A stretch of 43,788 nt of DNA from an uncultured Lutibacter sp. (GTDB lineage Bacteria; Bacteroidota; Bacteroidia; Flavobacteriales; Flavobacteriaceae): the NCBI GenBank assembly GCA_947311835.1, contig CAMZLV010000002.1, forward strand, positions 1-43,788, given 5' to 3'. The notes under the pieces are model-generated. The model was not told the origin of the DNA. It ran no database searches and worked only from the letters and a program-made list of their open reading frames with translations. Each line of letters opens with the position of its first letter. The first letter of the stretch is position 1. Shown in pieces: positions 25,799 to 37,218 of this stretch. Position numbers and translations under genes: made by a program.

Positions 25799-28246
25799 TT
25801 GAAGAATTTAACAACTCTTATATTGCTTTTTTTTACTGTCGTTTTAATAGGACAGGAAATAACTGTTATTGATTTTGATACAAAACAACCAATAGAAAAC
25901 TGCACTATTTATGGTGATAATAATCCAATAACAGTTCAAACTAATAAAAAAGGAAAAGCATCGATTGCTATATTTAAAGAAAACGAAATAATAAGTATAA
26001 ATCACCTTTCATATATAGAAGTTGAGGTATTAAAACGTAAAATAGATGCAAGTTATATTATATATTTACACAAAAATGCAGAAGCTTTAGACGAAATAAT
26101 CCTCTCCACATCACGTAAAAAAGAATTTAGAAAACGCGTTGCTGAGAATGTCGAAATAAGTCACTTGTCAGAAATACGAAAAATTGCACCTCAAACCTCT
26201 GCTGATTTATTAGCAAGTATTCCAGGAATAAAAGTTCAAAAATCACAATTTGGAGGAGGAAGTCCTGTTTTAAGAGGAATGGAAGCAAACAGAGTGCTAT
26301 TGGTTGTTGATGGAGTGAGAATGAACAACGCTATTTATAGATCAGGACATTTACAAAATTCAATTACCGTTTCCCCATCTATTTTAGAACGTACTGAAGT
26401 TTTATTTGGACCTTCATCCGTAATTTACGGTTCTGATGCGCTTGGAGGTGTTGTACATTATTACACAAAAACACCTAAAATAAATCAAAACAAAAAAGTT
26501 GATTATACATTTTTAACAAGATATAGCACCGTTAATCAAGAAAATACAAATCAAGCAAGTGTTGAACTTTCTTTTAAAAAATGGAGTTCATTAACTAGTT
26601 TTTCCTATGCTGATTTTGGCGATTTAAAAATGGGAAAAAACAGAAGGCACGGTTTTGAAGATTGGGGAAAAGTATATGAATATTCAAACAATACGGATAG
26701 TTTTTACAATGCGAATCCAGTTGTAAATACGAACGTTAACGTTCAAAAAAATACAGGATACAATCAATCTGATTTTTTGCAAAAATTTTATTTTTTACTA
26801 TCTAAAAAAACAAATCTAACCTTTAATTTACAACACTCAACATCTTCAAATATTTCACGTTTTGATAAATTGACCGAATATTCTGATGGAAATTTAAAGT
26901 TTGCGGAATGGTATTACGGACCTCAAAAAAGACTATTAATAAGTTCACAATTAGCACTTAATCTTTCTAAGAAATGGGTGGAAACCGCAACTATTACTGC
27001 TGCTTATCAAAATATAAAAGAATCAAGAGTTCAACGTAAATTTAACAGTTTAGATCGTTTTTATAGAAATGAAAATGTTGATGTATTTAGTGTAAATGGT
27101 GATTTTTCGGTACAATTAGCAAAAGCATCCAACCGTGATTTATCTTACGGTTTTGAACTAACACATAATAATGTAAATTCAAATGCTTTTGGAAAAACAA
27201 TTGCGGTAAATGGAGATGAAATTATCGGTTTATCAGATAATTTCATCATTCAGTCACGTTATCCAGATGGTGGAAGCACCTATTCTAGCGCTGCGATTTA
27301 TACAAACTACAGACAAGATATTACAAATAAATCTACATTAAATTCAGGTGTAAGGTATACAAGTACGAAATTAAATGCCATTTGGAATGATACTCGTTTT
27401 ATTACGCTTCCAACAAATGATATTTCATTAAACAACGCCTCTTTTAATGCAACTTTAGGATATACCCTTAGACCTAACAACGCCTTACAGTTAAATGCTA
27501 TAATTTCATCAGGTTTTCGCTCTCCAAACATAGATGATATTGGAAAAGTCAGAGAAAAAAACGGAACTGTAACCGTACCAAATATTTATTTAAAACCTGA
27601 AAATATTTACAATGCTGAAATAGGCGTAATTAAACATTTAAACAATAAGAAATTCAACGTATTATTCAATGTATATTACACATTATTAGATAATTATATT
27701 TCGCGCGAAAGATTTAAACTTAATGGAGATTCCACAATTTTATATGATGGAGATTTGGCACAAATCATAGCAAATGTAAACCATAAAACCGCCTATATTG
27801 TTGGAAGTACGCTCAGTTTTAGAGGTAAAATAAAAAATCACTGGAATACACGAGGAAGTTTGACCTATACAAAAGGAAAGGCGTATGACACTAATTTACC
27901 GTTATCTTCTATTCCGCCTTTATTTGGAAATATTTCACTAGGTTATTCAACAAATACTTTTGAAGCAGCACTTAATTTTAAATTTAATGCTACAAAAAAA
28001 TACAAAGATTATAATATTGTAGAAGGTATTGATAATATTGAACAAACACCCTTTGATAGTATGACTAACCAATACGTTGGAACACCAAATTGGAATACGC
28101 TTAATTTCTATTCTAAATATAAAGTTACAGACTCTATTCAATTACAATTTATGATAGATAATATTTTTGATTTGCACTATAAAGAATTTGCTTCATCAAT
28201 TAACGCATCAGGACGAAATTTTTCTTTTTCAGTTATATTGAATTAA
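25799..28246 (+). CDS. TonB-dependent receptor
   Basis: Signal peptide; carboxypeptidase-regulatory-like N-terminal domain; plug ADLLASIPGIKVQKSQFGGGSPVLRGMEANRVLLVVDGVRMNNAIYRSGHLQ; barrel ending FSFSVILN. TTG start. Confidence 0.95.
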   Translation: MKNLTTLILLFFTVVLIGQEITVIDFDTKQPIENCTIYGDNNPITVQTNKKGKASIAIFKENEIISINHLSYIEVEVLKRKIDASYIIYLHKNAEALDEIILSTSRKKEFRKRVAENVEISHLSEIRKIAPQTSADLLASIPGIKVQKSQFGGGSPVLRGMEANRVLLVVDGVRMNNAIYRSGHLQNSITVSPSILERTEVLFGPSSVIYGSDALGGVVHYYTKTPKINQNKKVDYTFLTRYSTVNQENTNQASVELSFKKWSSLTSFSYADFGDLKMGKNRRHGFEDWGKVYEYSNNTDSFYNANPVVNTNVNVQKNTGYNQSDFLQKFYFLLSKKTNLTFNLQHSTSSNISRFDKLTEYSDGNLKFAEWYYGPQKRLLISSQLALNLSKKWVETATITAAYQNIKESRVQRKFNSLDRFYRNENVDVFSVNGDFSVQLAKASNRDLSYGFELTHNNVNSNAFGKTIAVNGDEIIGLSDNFIIQSRYPDGGSTYSSAAIYTNYRQDITNKSTLNSGVRYTSTKLNAIWNDTRFITLPTNDISLNNASFNATLGYTLRPNNALQLNAIISSGFRSPNIDDIGKVREKNGTVTVPNIYLKPENIYNAEIGVIKHLNNKKFNVLFNVYYTLLDNYISRERFKLNGDSTILYDGDLAQIIANVNHKTAYIVGSTLSFRGKIKNHWNTRGSLTYTKGKAYDTNLPLSSIPPLFGNISLGYSTNTFEAALNFKFNATKKYKDYNIVEGIDNIEQTPFDSMTNQYVGTPNWNTLNFYSKYKVTDSIQLQFMIDNIFDLHYKEFASSINASGRNFSFSVILN

Positions 28247-28296
28247 CATTGTTCTATAAAACAGCGTTAATATAATATATTAACAATTCTTGATTT

Positions 28297-28325
28297 TTGT
28301 TAATAACTTTATTTTCGTATATTTG
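28297..28325 (+). promoter_or_regulatory. Bacteroidetes sigma-A-type promoter TTG-N18-TATATTTG
   Basis: TTG 28297-28299, TATATTTG 28318-28325, ATG 28356. Confidence 0.7.
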
Positions 28326-28355
28326 TTGTTGTGTTATATCAAACCCTATTTTATT

Positions 28356-31300
28356 ATGATAAAATTATCTCACCAACAAAATCAATATAAGTTAATAATA
28401 TATAAACTTGTATTTATTTTATTTTTTTCAATCAGTACTTTTTCACAATCTATAATTTATTCTGAGGATTTTTCTGCAGGAGCAGGAGGGTGGACAACCA
28501 CCTCAACAGGAAATGGTACAGGAGCGTGGGTAAACGGTTCAGATCCAGCTTATTCTACAGGAGCTACAGGAAATTATTTTTACTCTCAGTTATATGGTGG
28601 AAGGTACAATAATCGCACCTTTATCACTGCAACTAGTCCCGCAATTAATTTAACTGGCTTTGTAAATATAGCTTTAGATTTAGATATTTGGTATAATACT
28701 GAAAGTTTATGGGATGGAATGAAGATTGAATATTCTTTAAATAATGGTGCTACTTGGGCAGATCTTGGCACTATTGCTAATACCAATTGGTATAATGACA
28801 CAGATGTTGATGCATTTAATAATGGAGAAGACGGATGGTCAAATAATAGTGGAGGATGGGTTAATAAAAGTATAGATTTGAGTACAGAAAATAGTGCATT
28901 TGAAACTGCATCACAAGTGAAATTTAGAGTTTTATTTGCTTCTGATGGCTCTGTTACAGATGTAGGAGTTGCATTTGATGAAATAGTAATTCAAGGGTTT
29001 GGGCCCAATGATTGTGGAACAGTAGAAATACATACTGCAGATTTTGAAACAAATCTTGACGGCTGGACTGACGGAGGGTGGGATGCAGCGCGTGTTAATA
29101 ACGCTACACGAGCTTACTCAGGTAATTTTAGTTTGCAAATAAGAGATAATTCAGGAGCACAATCAAGTTTTGTATCTCCAACATTTAATATTTTGCCTTA
29201 TAATAAAGTAGATTTTTCTTTTTTCTTTTATACAATAAGTATGGAAGCAGGAGAAAATTTCTTTATAGAGTATAGAGACAATACAGCAGCAGCTTGGACT
29301 GTAGTAGGAGATTTTAGAGCAGGAGATATAAATTTTACAACTCATACAGGAGATTTTCAACGAGGATCTCCAGCGCTTTTTTATGCTAAAACTGTAACGA
29401 TTAATAGCGACACACAAGTTTTTTCATCAACAGGTCAATTTAGAGTTCGCTGTGATGCAAGTGATAATTCTGATAATATATATATTGATAAAATTACAAT
29501 AGAAGGTGCAAGGTACTGTCCAATTACTGAAGCACCTGGAGGAGTTACAAATAATTTGGAGTTATGGTTAAAGGCTGATTATGTAGATGGCGTTGGAGTA
29601 GTTACGGATAATACAAGTTTAAATGAATGGGTTGATTCTGGTAAAGGACATAATGCAAAAACAAATGTTGTGGCTCAAGCACCTTTGTATAAAAATAATA
29701 CTACAGATAATATTAATTTTAATCCAGTTGTAGATTTTAATAATAGTAGTGCAGCATCAAATCCAGATATGCAATATCTTGGAACTCACGCAGGAGCAAA
29801 TCAAGAATTAAAAGGTACAGGTGGTTTTTATACTCATGATATTTTTGTTGTAGCAATTCCAGACCAAGCAATAACAACAGCATTAATTCCACTTGATACT
29901 TTTACAAGTACCGATCCATTAGGAAGTACATTTACAGAAGACGTTACAGGTTTTGGATATGGAGCATATACTCAACGTTTCGCCAATGAACTTTTAACAT
30001 ATTGTATTGGACATTCATCTGCTGGTGGTAATGGTTATGGAAGGGCAGACACAGGAGTTTCTGGAATTGATTTTAACCAAGTAGGGATAATTAATTTAAG
30101 TCAAAATAGTGCTAATAATGGAGAAGATTTATATTTTAATGCTAATAATGTAGGAGACTCGGAAAATGATCCTGCGAGATTTGCAAATATATCTAACACA
30201 AGATTTTGGTTAGGAAGAAGCCAAAAATGGTCAGGAAGTTTTGGAGGGAGAATAGCAGAGGTAATTACGTATTCATCTAGAAAAACAGACGCTTCATTAA
30301 CAGAAGAACGCAATAGAATTCAATCGTATTTAGCAATAAAATATGGTATTACACTTGGTGTAAATGGAACAAGTCAAGATTATGTTGACAGTGCAGGAAC
30401 AATTGTTTGGGATGCAAATACAGGAGTCGCAGTAAATGATGTTTTTAATTTTGACATTACAGGTATCGCTAGAGATGATGCATCTGAATTAAATCAGAAA
30501 CAATCAAAATCTATAAATTCATTAAGCGCACCAACGACTGCAAATGATATTACAATTGGATTAACTGATATCTCAACAACAAATAGCGCAAACGCAAATA
30601 CATTTGCTAATGATAGAAGTTATTTAGTATGGGGAAATGATGATGGAAATTTAAATCCAGCGGCAACGACAGTAGTAGATATGAGTTTCGGTATTGCAGG
30701 GTTAAATACAGAGGTACGGTTTCAATCGTTTAATAGAAAATGGAAAGTTGTAGAAAGCGGAACAATGGGAAAGGTAAAAATATCACTTCCTTCAGCAATG
30801 ATAACACCAACCTTACCAACACCAGGAGATTACTTGATGTTTATTTCTTCTACACCTACTTTTTCACCAACCGCAGATTATAGAGTTATGACGGTTAATG
30901 GATCTAATTTTGAAACAACATATGATTTTACAGGAACAAAATATATTACATTTGGATATGCACCAGAAGAAAAATTTGACCGTTCAATTTATTTTGATGG
31001 TGTTGATGATTATCTAGATGCAGAGAATGTGCTAGATTTAGATCCAGCTTCTTTTACGGTTTCAGCATGGATAAAAAGAGATGTAGGAGTAGTAAATGCA
31101 GATATAGTATCAAAAAGAGATTTTCCATTTACAGAAGGGTATTCACTTATGATTGGAGCAACTGGAAATTCAACTATGGAGTGGAAAAATAATGTAGGAG
31201 TTAGCCAAACCATTAGTTCAAGTGTAAATATTCCAGAAAACCAATGGCATCATATAGCAGTTACATTTGATGGAACAAATGCTAAAATGTATTTAGATGG

Positions 31301-33710
31301 AGTATTAGACACAACTATTGGATTAGATCCACCTGCAACATCTACACAAAATTTTATGATTAGTGCTACTAATCATAACACACCAACACGATTTTTTAAA
31401 GGAAATATTGATGAAGTAAGAGTTTGGAACACAACACTAACCGAAGATCAATTACATTATATAATGAATCAAGAAATAATGAATAATGGAGGTAGTGTAA
31501 AAGGTTCTTATTTTCAAAATGGTCTTATTGATCCTTTAAGAACTACACCTGCTTTAGGTACCGTAACAACACCTATAGGAACACCAGTAACCCTTAGTAA
31601 AAATATTTCTATCCCTTGGGCTAATCTACAAGCATATTATCCAATGAGTAGATATACCTTTACAAATGCAAAAGATGAATCAACAAATAGTTATACAGCA
31701 ACATTAAAAAACCTAACAACAGTTGATTATCAAACAGCACCTTTACCATATAAATCTTCTAATAATGGTACTTGGTCAACTTCTGGTACTTGGGAAAATG
31801 GAAATATTCAAACACTTCCAGGAGATGTATCTATAGTTGATAATACAAAAACTATAGATTGGAATATAGTTGAGACAAATCATAATATTACAATGAGTAA
31901 TAGTTCGTTACCAACATCTGCATTAGGTGTTGATAATAGAAAACTATTAGCGTTAATTGTAAAAAGTGGAGAAATTACTGTAAATGGAGATAATACGTCA
32001 GGAACAGGAAACGGGTTAACAATTTCACATTATTTAAAATTAGATGGAGTCATTGATTTGGAGGGTGAATCTCAATTAATCCAAACAGACCAAAGTGATT
32101 TAGCTGTAAATAGTGCAGGACATATTGAAAAAGATCAACAAGGAACAGCAAATTGTTTTACCTATAATTATTGGTCTGCTCCTGTTAGTTTAATAGGAAC
32201 GGTCACAAATAATACACCATATAAAATAATAGATGTATTAAAAGACGGAACAAATACAGCGACACCTATCACACCTAATTTTGAAGCAGGAACAACACAA
32301 ACTACTGTAAGTCCTTTTTATGCTGATGGCGCTTTGACTTCACCAAGAAAAATAGGTAAGTATTGGTTTTGGAAATTTGTTAATACAGGAAACGCGTATG
32401 CAAATTGGGCTTGGGCAGGAAACGCAACAATGAATGTAACAGAAGGGTACACAATGAAAGGTGTCTCAGGAGCAAGTGCAATTACAGATACTCAAAATTA
32501 TACATTTATTGGAAAACCAAATAATGTATTAAACGGAGACGCAGAAATAATTCATACAACTTTTGGAGTGCCAGCACCAGATCCATTTATTAGTTTAACT
32601 GGAAACCCTTTCCCTTCAGCTATAGATGCTGATAAGTTTATTAATGATAACAAGGTAACTACAGGAACAGGAGCAATAGACGGATCAATATATTTTTGGG
32701 AACACTTTGGTGGAGGCTCTCATAATTTATCTGATTACCAAGGAGGGTATGCAATACGAAACTTAACAACTGGAGTTGCTGCAACATCACATCCAAGTAT
32801 TGATCAAGGTGGCGTAGCGGCTAAAGGCGCTCCAGGACAATATATTCCACCAGGACAAGGGTTTTTCGTAATTTCTAGCGCAACAGGTGGAAATGTTGTG
32901 TTTAAAAATTCTCAGAGAGTTTTCCAAAAGGAAAGTGCAGGAATATCTGTATTTTATCGAGACGCTTCTGAAGTAATTAGAAATACAACTCAAAGAATAG
33001 AAAATGAAAAAATGATTATTCGTTTAGGGTTTAAATCTCCAGATGGATACCATAGACAACTTGCAGTCGGATTTAATATTGAAGGTGCTACTGAAGGTTT
33101 TGATTTAGGTTATGATGCTACTAACGGAGATAAACTTTCTAATGATGCGTTTTTCACCTTAGGAGATAAATACCTTGTTATTCAGGCTTTTGATAATTTT
33201 GATATTCTTAGAGAAATACCATTATCAATAATAATTGATGAAGATAATAATTTAGGATTAGAGACCTTTATGGTTGATGGTTTAGAAAATGTTCCAGAAG
33301 ATTTAGAAATATATATTAGAGATAATACAACAGGAGAAACATATGATATTAAAAATCAAAATTATGAGGTTAACCTTACTTCTGGCGAACATAAAACACG
33401 TTTTTCATTAGTGTTTTTACCACTTATGTCTGATGTATTAACAGTTGAAGAACCAGATTTGTCAGAAAACGGAGTGAATGTGTTTGTAAACAATGAAAGC
33501 ACATCTCTGAATATTAAAAAGACTTCTGAAGTGACAATAAATAAAGTAATGCTTTATAATTATCTAGGTCAAAAAATTCAAACTTGGACTGATAACTTAT
33601 CCAATGATAATTTAAATTTACCTATAAATAAAATAAGTACTGGAGCCTATATTTTAAAAATAGAAACAAATAAAAATAATTTAAGTAAAAAAATAATTAT
33701 TAAAAACTAA
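28356..33710 (+). CDS. very large secreted protein, LamG/concanavalin-like domain(s), T9SS type A sorting domain
   Basis: FDRSIYFDGVDDYLDAENVLDLDPASFTVSAWIKRD...HHIAVTFDGTNAKMYLDGVLDTT; jelly-roll-like segments near the N-terminus; C-terminal tail VMLYNYLGQKIQTW...STGAYILKIETNKNNLSKKIIIKN. ATG 28356 preferred over track 28290, which overlaps the promoter. Confidence 0.88.
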   Translation: MIKLSHQQNQYKLIIYKLVFILFFSISTFSQSIIYSEDFSAGAGGWTTTSTGNGTGAWVNGSDPAYSTGATGNYFYSQLYGGRYNNRTFITATSPAINLTGFVNIALDLDIWYNTESLWDGMKIEYSLNNGATWADLGTIANTNWYNDTDVDAFNNGEDGWSNNSGGWVNKSIDLSTENSAFETASQVKFRVLFASDGSVTDVGVAFDEIVIQGFGPNDCGTVEIHTADFETNLDGWTDGGWDAARVNNATRAYSGNFSLQIRDNSGAQSSFVSPTFNILPYNKVDFSFFFYTISMEAGENFFIEYRDNTAAAWTVVGDFRAGDINFTTHTGDFQRGSPALFYAKTVTINSDTQVFSSTGQFRVRCDASDNSDNIYIDKITIEGARYCPITEAPGGVTNNLELWLKADYVDGVGVVTDNTSLNEWVDSGKGHNAKTNVVAQAPLYKNNTTDNINFNPVVDFNNSSAASNPDMQYLGTHAGANQELKGTGGFYTHDIFVVAIPDQAITTALIPLDTFTSTDPLGSTFTEDVTGFGYGAYTQRFANELLTYCIGHSSAGGNGYGRADTGVSGIDFNQVGIINLSQNSANNGEDLYFNANNVGDSENDPARFANISNTRFWLGRSQKWSGSFGGRIAEVITYSSRKTDASLTEERNRIQSYLAIKYGITLGVNGTSQDYVDSAGTIVWDANTGVAVNDVFNFDITGIARDDASELNQKQSKSINSLSAPTTANDITIGLTDISTTNSANANTFANDRSYLVWGNDDGNLNPAATTVVDMSFGIAGLNTEVRFQSFNRKWKVVESGTMGKVKISLPSAMITPTLPTPGDYLMFISSTPTFSPTADYRVMTVNGSNFETTYDFTGTKYITFGYAPEEKFDRSIYFDGVDDYLDAENVLDLDPASFTVSAWIKRDVGVVNADIVSKRDFPFTEGYSLMIGATGNSTMEWKNNVGVSQTISSSVNIPENQWHHIAVTFDGTNAKMYLDGVLDTTIGLDPPATSTQNFMISATNHNTPTRFFKGNIDEVRVWNTTLTEDQLHYIMNQEIMNNGGSVKGSYFQNGLIDPLRTTPALGTVTTPIGTPVTLSKNISIPWANLQAYYPMSRYTFTNAKDESTNSYTATLKNLTTVDYQTAPLPYKSSNNGTWSTSGTWENGNIQTLPGDVSIVDNTKTIDWNIVETNHNITMSNSSLPTSALGVDNRKLLALIVKSGEITVNGDNTSGTGNGLTISHYLKLDGVIDLEGESQLIQTDQSDLAVNSAGHIEKDQQGTANCFTYNYWSAPVSLIGTVTNNTPYKIIDVLKDGTNTATPITPNFEAGTTQTTVSPFYADGALTSPRKIGKYWFWKFVNTGNAYANWAWAGNATMNVTEGYTMKGVSGASAITDTQNYTFIGKPNNVLNGDAEIIHTTFGVPAPDPFISLTGNPFPSAIDADKFINDNKVTTGTGAIDGSIYFWEHFGGGSHNLSDYQGGYAIRNLTTGVAATSHPSIDQGGVAAKGAPGQYIPPGQGFFVISSATGGNVVFKNSQRVFQKESAGISVFYRDASEVIRNTTQRIENEKMIIRLGFKSPDGYHRQLAVGFNIEGATEGFDLGYDATNGDKLSNDAFFTLGDKYLVIQAFDNFDILREIPLSIIIDEDNNLGLETFMVDGLENVPEDLEIYIRDNTTGETYDIKNQNYEVNLTSGEHKTRFSLVFLPLMSDVLTVEEPDLSENGVNVFVNNESTSLNIKKTSEVTINKVMLYNYLGQKIQTWTDNLSNDNLNLPINKISTGAYILKIETNKNNLSKKIIIKN

Positions 33711-33726
33711 ACCAAACCCTACTATA

Positions 33727-36700
33727 ATGAAAAAAAACCTACTATTGTTTATCTTAATGATAAGCACATCATTAGCGTTTTCGCAAACAACTGTTTATAA
33801 AAGAATAGTAATAAATAATCCAACTCCTGAAATTGTTAAAGAACTTCAAAATATTGGAATTGATTTAAGATGTGGAGTGAAGATTAATGAAGATAAAATT
33901 CAATTAGAACTTCCACAGTTTGAACTTAATCAATTAAATAATGCAAAAATTGATTATGATGTTAAAATTGAAGATGTATCTCGATTTTATAAAAATAGAA
34001 TCGATGCAACGTATGATAAAGCATTAAAAGAATTAAAAAAAGAAAAAGAATTAAATAGAACTGATAGAGCTTCGGTTTCTAGTACAATAATTGATAATTT
34101 TTTAGAATATACAGGATGTAATGAAGTTAATTGGATAACACCAACTAATTTTAATCTTGGTACTATGGGAGGATGTTTAACTGTTAGTGAAACACTTGCA
34201 GAGTTAGATGAAATGAAAACACTATATCCTTCATTAATATCAGCCAAAACAGATGCGTCACCTACCTCTCAAACCACTTGGGGAAATCCTACAGCAACTA
34301 CTTTTAATAATGGAATTTCTTACCAAGGGCAAGGTACAACAAGATGGAACCCTCAAACAGTATATTACGTTAGAATTACAGGAGATCAATCTTCAGCTGA
34401 GGGTACAAAACCGCAAATGTTATTTACTTCAATGATTCATGCAAGAGAACTATCAAGTTTAATGGGTAATATATATTTTATGTGGTATCTATTAGAAAAC
34501 TACGCAACAGATCCAGCAATTAAAAATTTAGTAGATAATAATGAGTTGTATTTCATTCCTATTGTAAATCCTGATGGTTTAAGATGGAATGAACATTTAA
34601 GTTCAACAGGAGGAGGAATGCAACGTAAAAATTGCCGTCCAAACACTGGAAGTACTAGTAATTCAACAACAACAAGAGGAGTAGATTTAAATAGAAACTT
34701 CGATTATTTTTGGGGAAATGCAGGTTCAGGTTCTTCAAGTAATCCATCTAGTGATTCTTATAGAGGGCCTTCAGCTTTTTCTGAACCAGAAACCCAAATA
34801 CTAAGAGATTTTGTGTTAGCTAGAAATATAAAAACATGTTTAATGAATCATTCATATGCAAATGCCATTCCACATCCTTATGGAGGAAACCCAACGTTTG
34901 TTTCAGGACGTGAAGACGAAATGCATAAATGGCATGAAGATATGACACGATATAATAGATATATTTCTGGAGCAACCATTTTTCCAGCTGCAAATGGTAT
35001 TGCTGATGATTGGATGGTAGGTGGAAATACTGACGGAAACGGATCTGTTGGTTCGGGTCAAAATATTTTAGCAACTACTCCAGAACACGGTCATACAGGT
35101 TTTTGGCCCGCTACTACAGAAATTATTCCTATTGCAAAAAGAGCAGTTAGATTATATTTAACAAGCATTTATTATGGAGGTAAATACGCTAAATTTCATG
35201 ACTTAACGCAAAGTGATATAACAGCGTTATCTTCAAATTTAACTTTTGGAATAGAAAGACTAGGACAAACAGCTAGTGATTTTACCCTTACCGTTACACC
35301 TATTTCAACAAACATTATAAGTATAACATCACCTTCTACTCAAACGGGAATGGTAATATTAGAGCAAAGAAATGTAACAGCTGCATTAACTCTAGATTCA
35401 AACATTTCTCCAAATGATAAAATTGAATATAAAGTAGAATTAGCCAACGGAGATGGTGTTGTTTTTTATGAAGCCAATATTCAAAAATATTATCAACCAA
35501 CAGTTTTATTTAATCACAATCCAGATACAGATGCATTAACAAACTGGACAACTTCTGGAGGTTGGTCAACCACTACTACTTCTGCATATACAGGTACTAC
35601 ATCAATTAAAGATGGTGCAGCAATACCTTATGCGAATAATGCAACGAAAACGTTGACAACAACTAATAGTTATGATTTTACAAGCGCTTCTGAGGTTTTG
35701 ATTCAGTTTTATACAAAATGGGATTTAGAAAGAAATTTTGATTTTGTAGAATTATTAGGTTCTGCTGACGGAGGAACTACTTGGCAATCATTATGTGGAA
35801 AATATAACAAACCTAATTCTACACTTGAAAGTAACGACTCTCATGGAGGTAAAACCTCAACAAGTCACTCTTTTCAGGCAAATAACAGTTCAGGTCAAGT
35901 TTATGATGGTGATAGAATGGATAATTGGGTAATGGAAGAAGTAGCAATAAATTCGTCAGACAACTCTTTTTTATCAACTTCATCAAACGTAAAATTTCGT
36001 TTTAGATTTAAAACAGATGCAAATAATAAAACAGAAAATTATTCAACAACATCTGAAGGGTTTTTTATAGATGATTTTAAAATAATTACCATTCAAATAC
36101 CATGTGACTCAACAAATCCACCATCTGGAATTACTGTTTCTGGAATTACAGCAACAGGAGCTGATGTTACTTGGAATGCAATACCGTCATCGACATATGA
36201 TTTAAGATATAAAGAAGTTGGTGCTTTAACTTGGACGACTATTACTAATATTACTACTGCTAGTTATACTTTCACTGGTTTAACACCAACTACAGATTAT
36301 GAATTACAAGTTAATACACGATGTACGTCATCAACTTCTATTTTTTCTGCGTCATCAACTTTTACAACATTAGCTATTTCTTATTGTGCCTCTAATGGGC
36401 AAAGCACTGCTGATGAATATATAGGAAATGTAACCTTAGGTTCAATTAATAATAACTCAGGAACAGGTACAACAAGCACAGGTTATTCTGATTTTACAGC
36501 AGCACCTACAGCAACCCAAATTACTGATTTAGATATAGATGCTACTTCACATTCTATATCTGTTTCTAAAACTTGGACAGGGACTAATTATGACGAAGCA
36601 ATTTCTGTATGGATTGATTTTAATCAAGATGGAGATTTTGAGGATGCAGGTGAAAATGTATTTAGCGACACAGCAAATCAAAATTCGCCAGTTTCAGGAA

Positions 36701-37110
36701 CGTTTTCTATACCATCAATAGTTTCAGGAACAGTATTAGGAAATACAAGAATGCGCGTTTCATTAAAATATAACGCAATACCTACATCTTGTGAGTCTTT
36801 TAATTATGGCGAAGTTGAAGATTATACTGTAAACATTTTTAGTTCTGTTTTAGGAGTAAATAACGAAACCGAAACACTAAACTCAATTAGCGTTTATCCT
36901 AATCCAGTGAAAGAACAATTATTTATCAATGCACCAACAAGCGTACAATTATTAGATTATAAGCTTTCAAATGCGATAGGACAATCAATATTAACTAGTA
37001 AATTTAAAAATTCAAATAAAATTGATGTTAGTCAATTAAATACAGGAGTATACTTTATCTCTATTAATACTGATAAAGGAACGATTACTAAAAAAATAAT
37101 GATTAAATAA
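33727..37110 (+). CDS. M14 zinc carboxypeptidase with fibronectin III and GEVED-type domains, T9SS type A sorting domain
   Basis: SMIHARELSSLMGNIYF, PIVNPDGLRWNEH, RGVDLNRNFDYFWG, MNHSYANAIPHPYGG, TTPEHGHTGFW; FnIII (SGITATGADVTWNAIPSSTYDLRYKEVG); FNYGEVEDYTVNI; SVYPNPVKEQLFI...GVYFISINTDKGTITKKIMIK. Confidence 0.95.
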   Translation: MKKNLLLFILMISTSLAFSQTTVYKRIVINNPTPEIVKELQNIGIDLRCGVKINEDKIQLELPQFELNQLNNAKIDYDVKIEDVSRFYKNRIDATYDKALKELKKEKELNRTDRASVSSTIIDNFLEYTGCNEVNWITPTNFNLGTMGGCLTVSETLAELDEMKTLYPSLISAKTDASPTSQTTWGNPTATTFNNGISYQGQGTTRWNPQTVYYVRITGDQSSAEGTKPQMLFTSMIHARELSSLMGNIYFMWYLLENYATDPAIKNLVDNNELYFIPIVNPDGLRWNEHLSSTGGGMQRKNCRPNTGSTSNSTTTRGVDLNRNFDYFWGNAGSGSSSNPSSDSYRGPSAFSEPETQILRDFVLARNIKTCLMNHSYANAIPHPYGGNPTFVSGREDEMHKWHEDMTRYNRYISGATIFPAANGIADDWMVGGNTDGNGSVGSGQNILATTPEHGHTGFWPATTEIIPIAKRAVRLYLTSIYYGGKYAKFHDLTQSDITALSSNLTFGIERLGQTASDFTLTVTPISTNIISITSPSTQTGMVILEQRNVTAALTLDSNISPNDKIEYKVELANGDGVVFYEANIQKYYQPTVLFNHNPDTDALTNWTTSGGWSTTTTSAYTGTTSIKDGAAIPYANNATKTLTTTNSYDFTSASEVLIQFYTKWDLERNFDFVELLGSADGGTTWQSLCGKYNKPNSTLESNDSHGGKTSTSHSFQANNSSGQVYDGDRMDNWVMEEVAINSSDNSFLSTSSNVKFRFRFKTDANNKTENYSTTSEGFFIDDFKIITIQIPCDSTNPPSGITVSGITATGADVTWNAIPSSTYDLRYKEVGALTWTTITNITTASYTFTGLTPTTDYELQVNTRCTSSTSIFSASSTFTTLAISYCASNGQSTADEYIGNVTLGSINNNSGTGTTSTGYSDFTAAPTATQITDLDIDATSHSISVSKTWTGTNYDEAISVWIDFNQDGDFEDAGENVFSDTANQNSPVSGTFSIPSIVSGTVLGNTRMRVSLKYNAIPTSCESFNYGEVEDYTVNIFSSVLGVNNETETLNSISVYPNPVKEQLFINAPTSVQLLDYKLSNAIGQSILTSKFKNSNKIDVSQLNTGVYFISINTDKGTITKKIMIK

Positions 37111-37131
37111 TTAACGATAAAAAGTTAAGAC

Positions 37132-37170
37132 AAATAAAAAGAGGCTTCATATTGAAGCCTCTTTTTATTT
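37132..37170. terminator. bidirectional Rho-independent terminator, 18-bp perfect stem
   Basis: AAATAAAAAGAGGCTTCA - TAT - TGAAGCCTCTTTTTATTT between convergent genes. Confidence 0.92.
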
Positions 37171-37218
37171 TATAAATTAGTTTGAATATCCACTCTAGTA
37201 GATATAAACAATAAATCT

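Noticed and set aside
28290-28355. N-terminal extension MIFVNNFIFVYLLLCYIKPYF of the LamG protein
   Set aside because: Overlaps the best promoter in the window (TTG-N18-TATATTTG); ATG 28356 still gives a good signal peptide.
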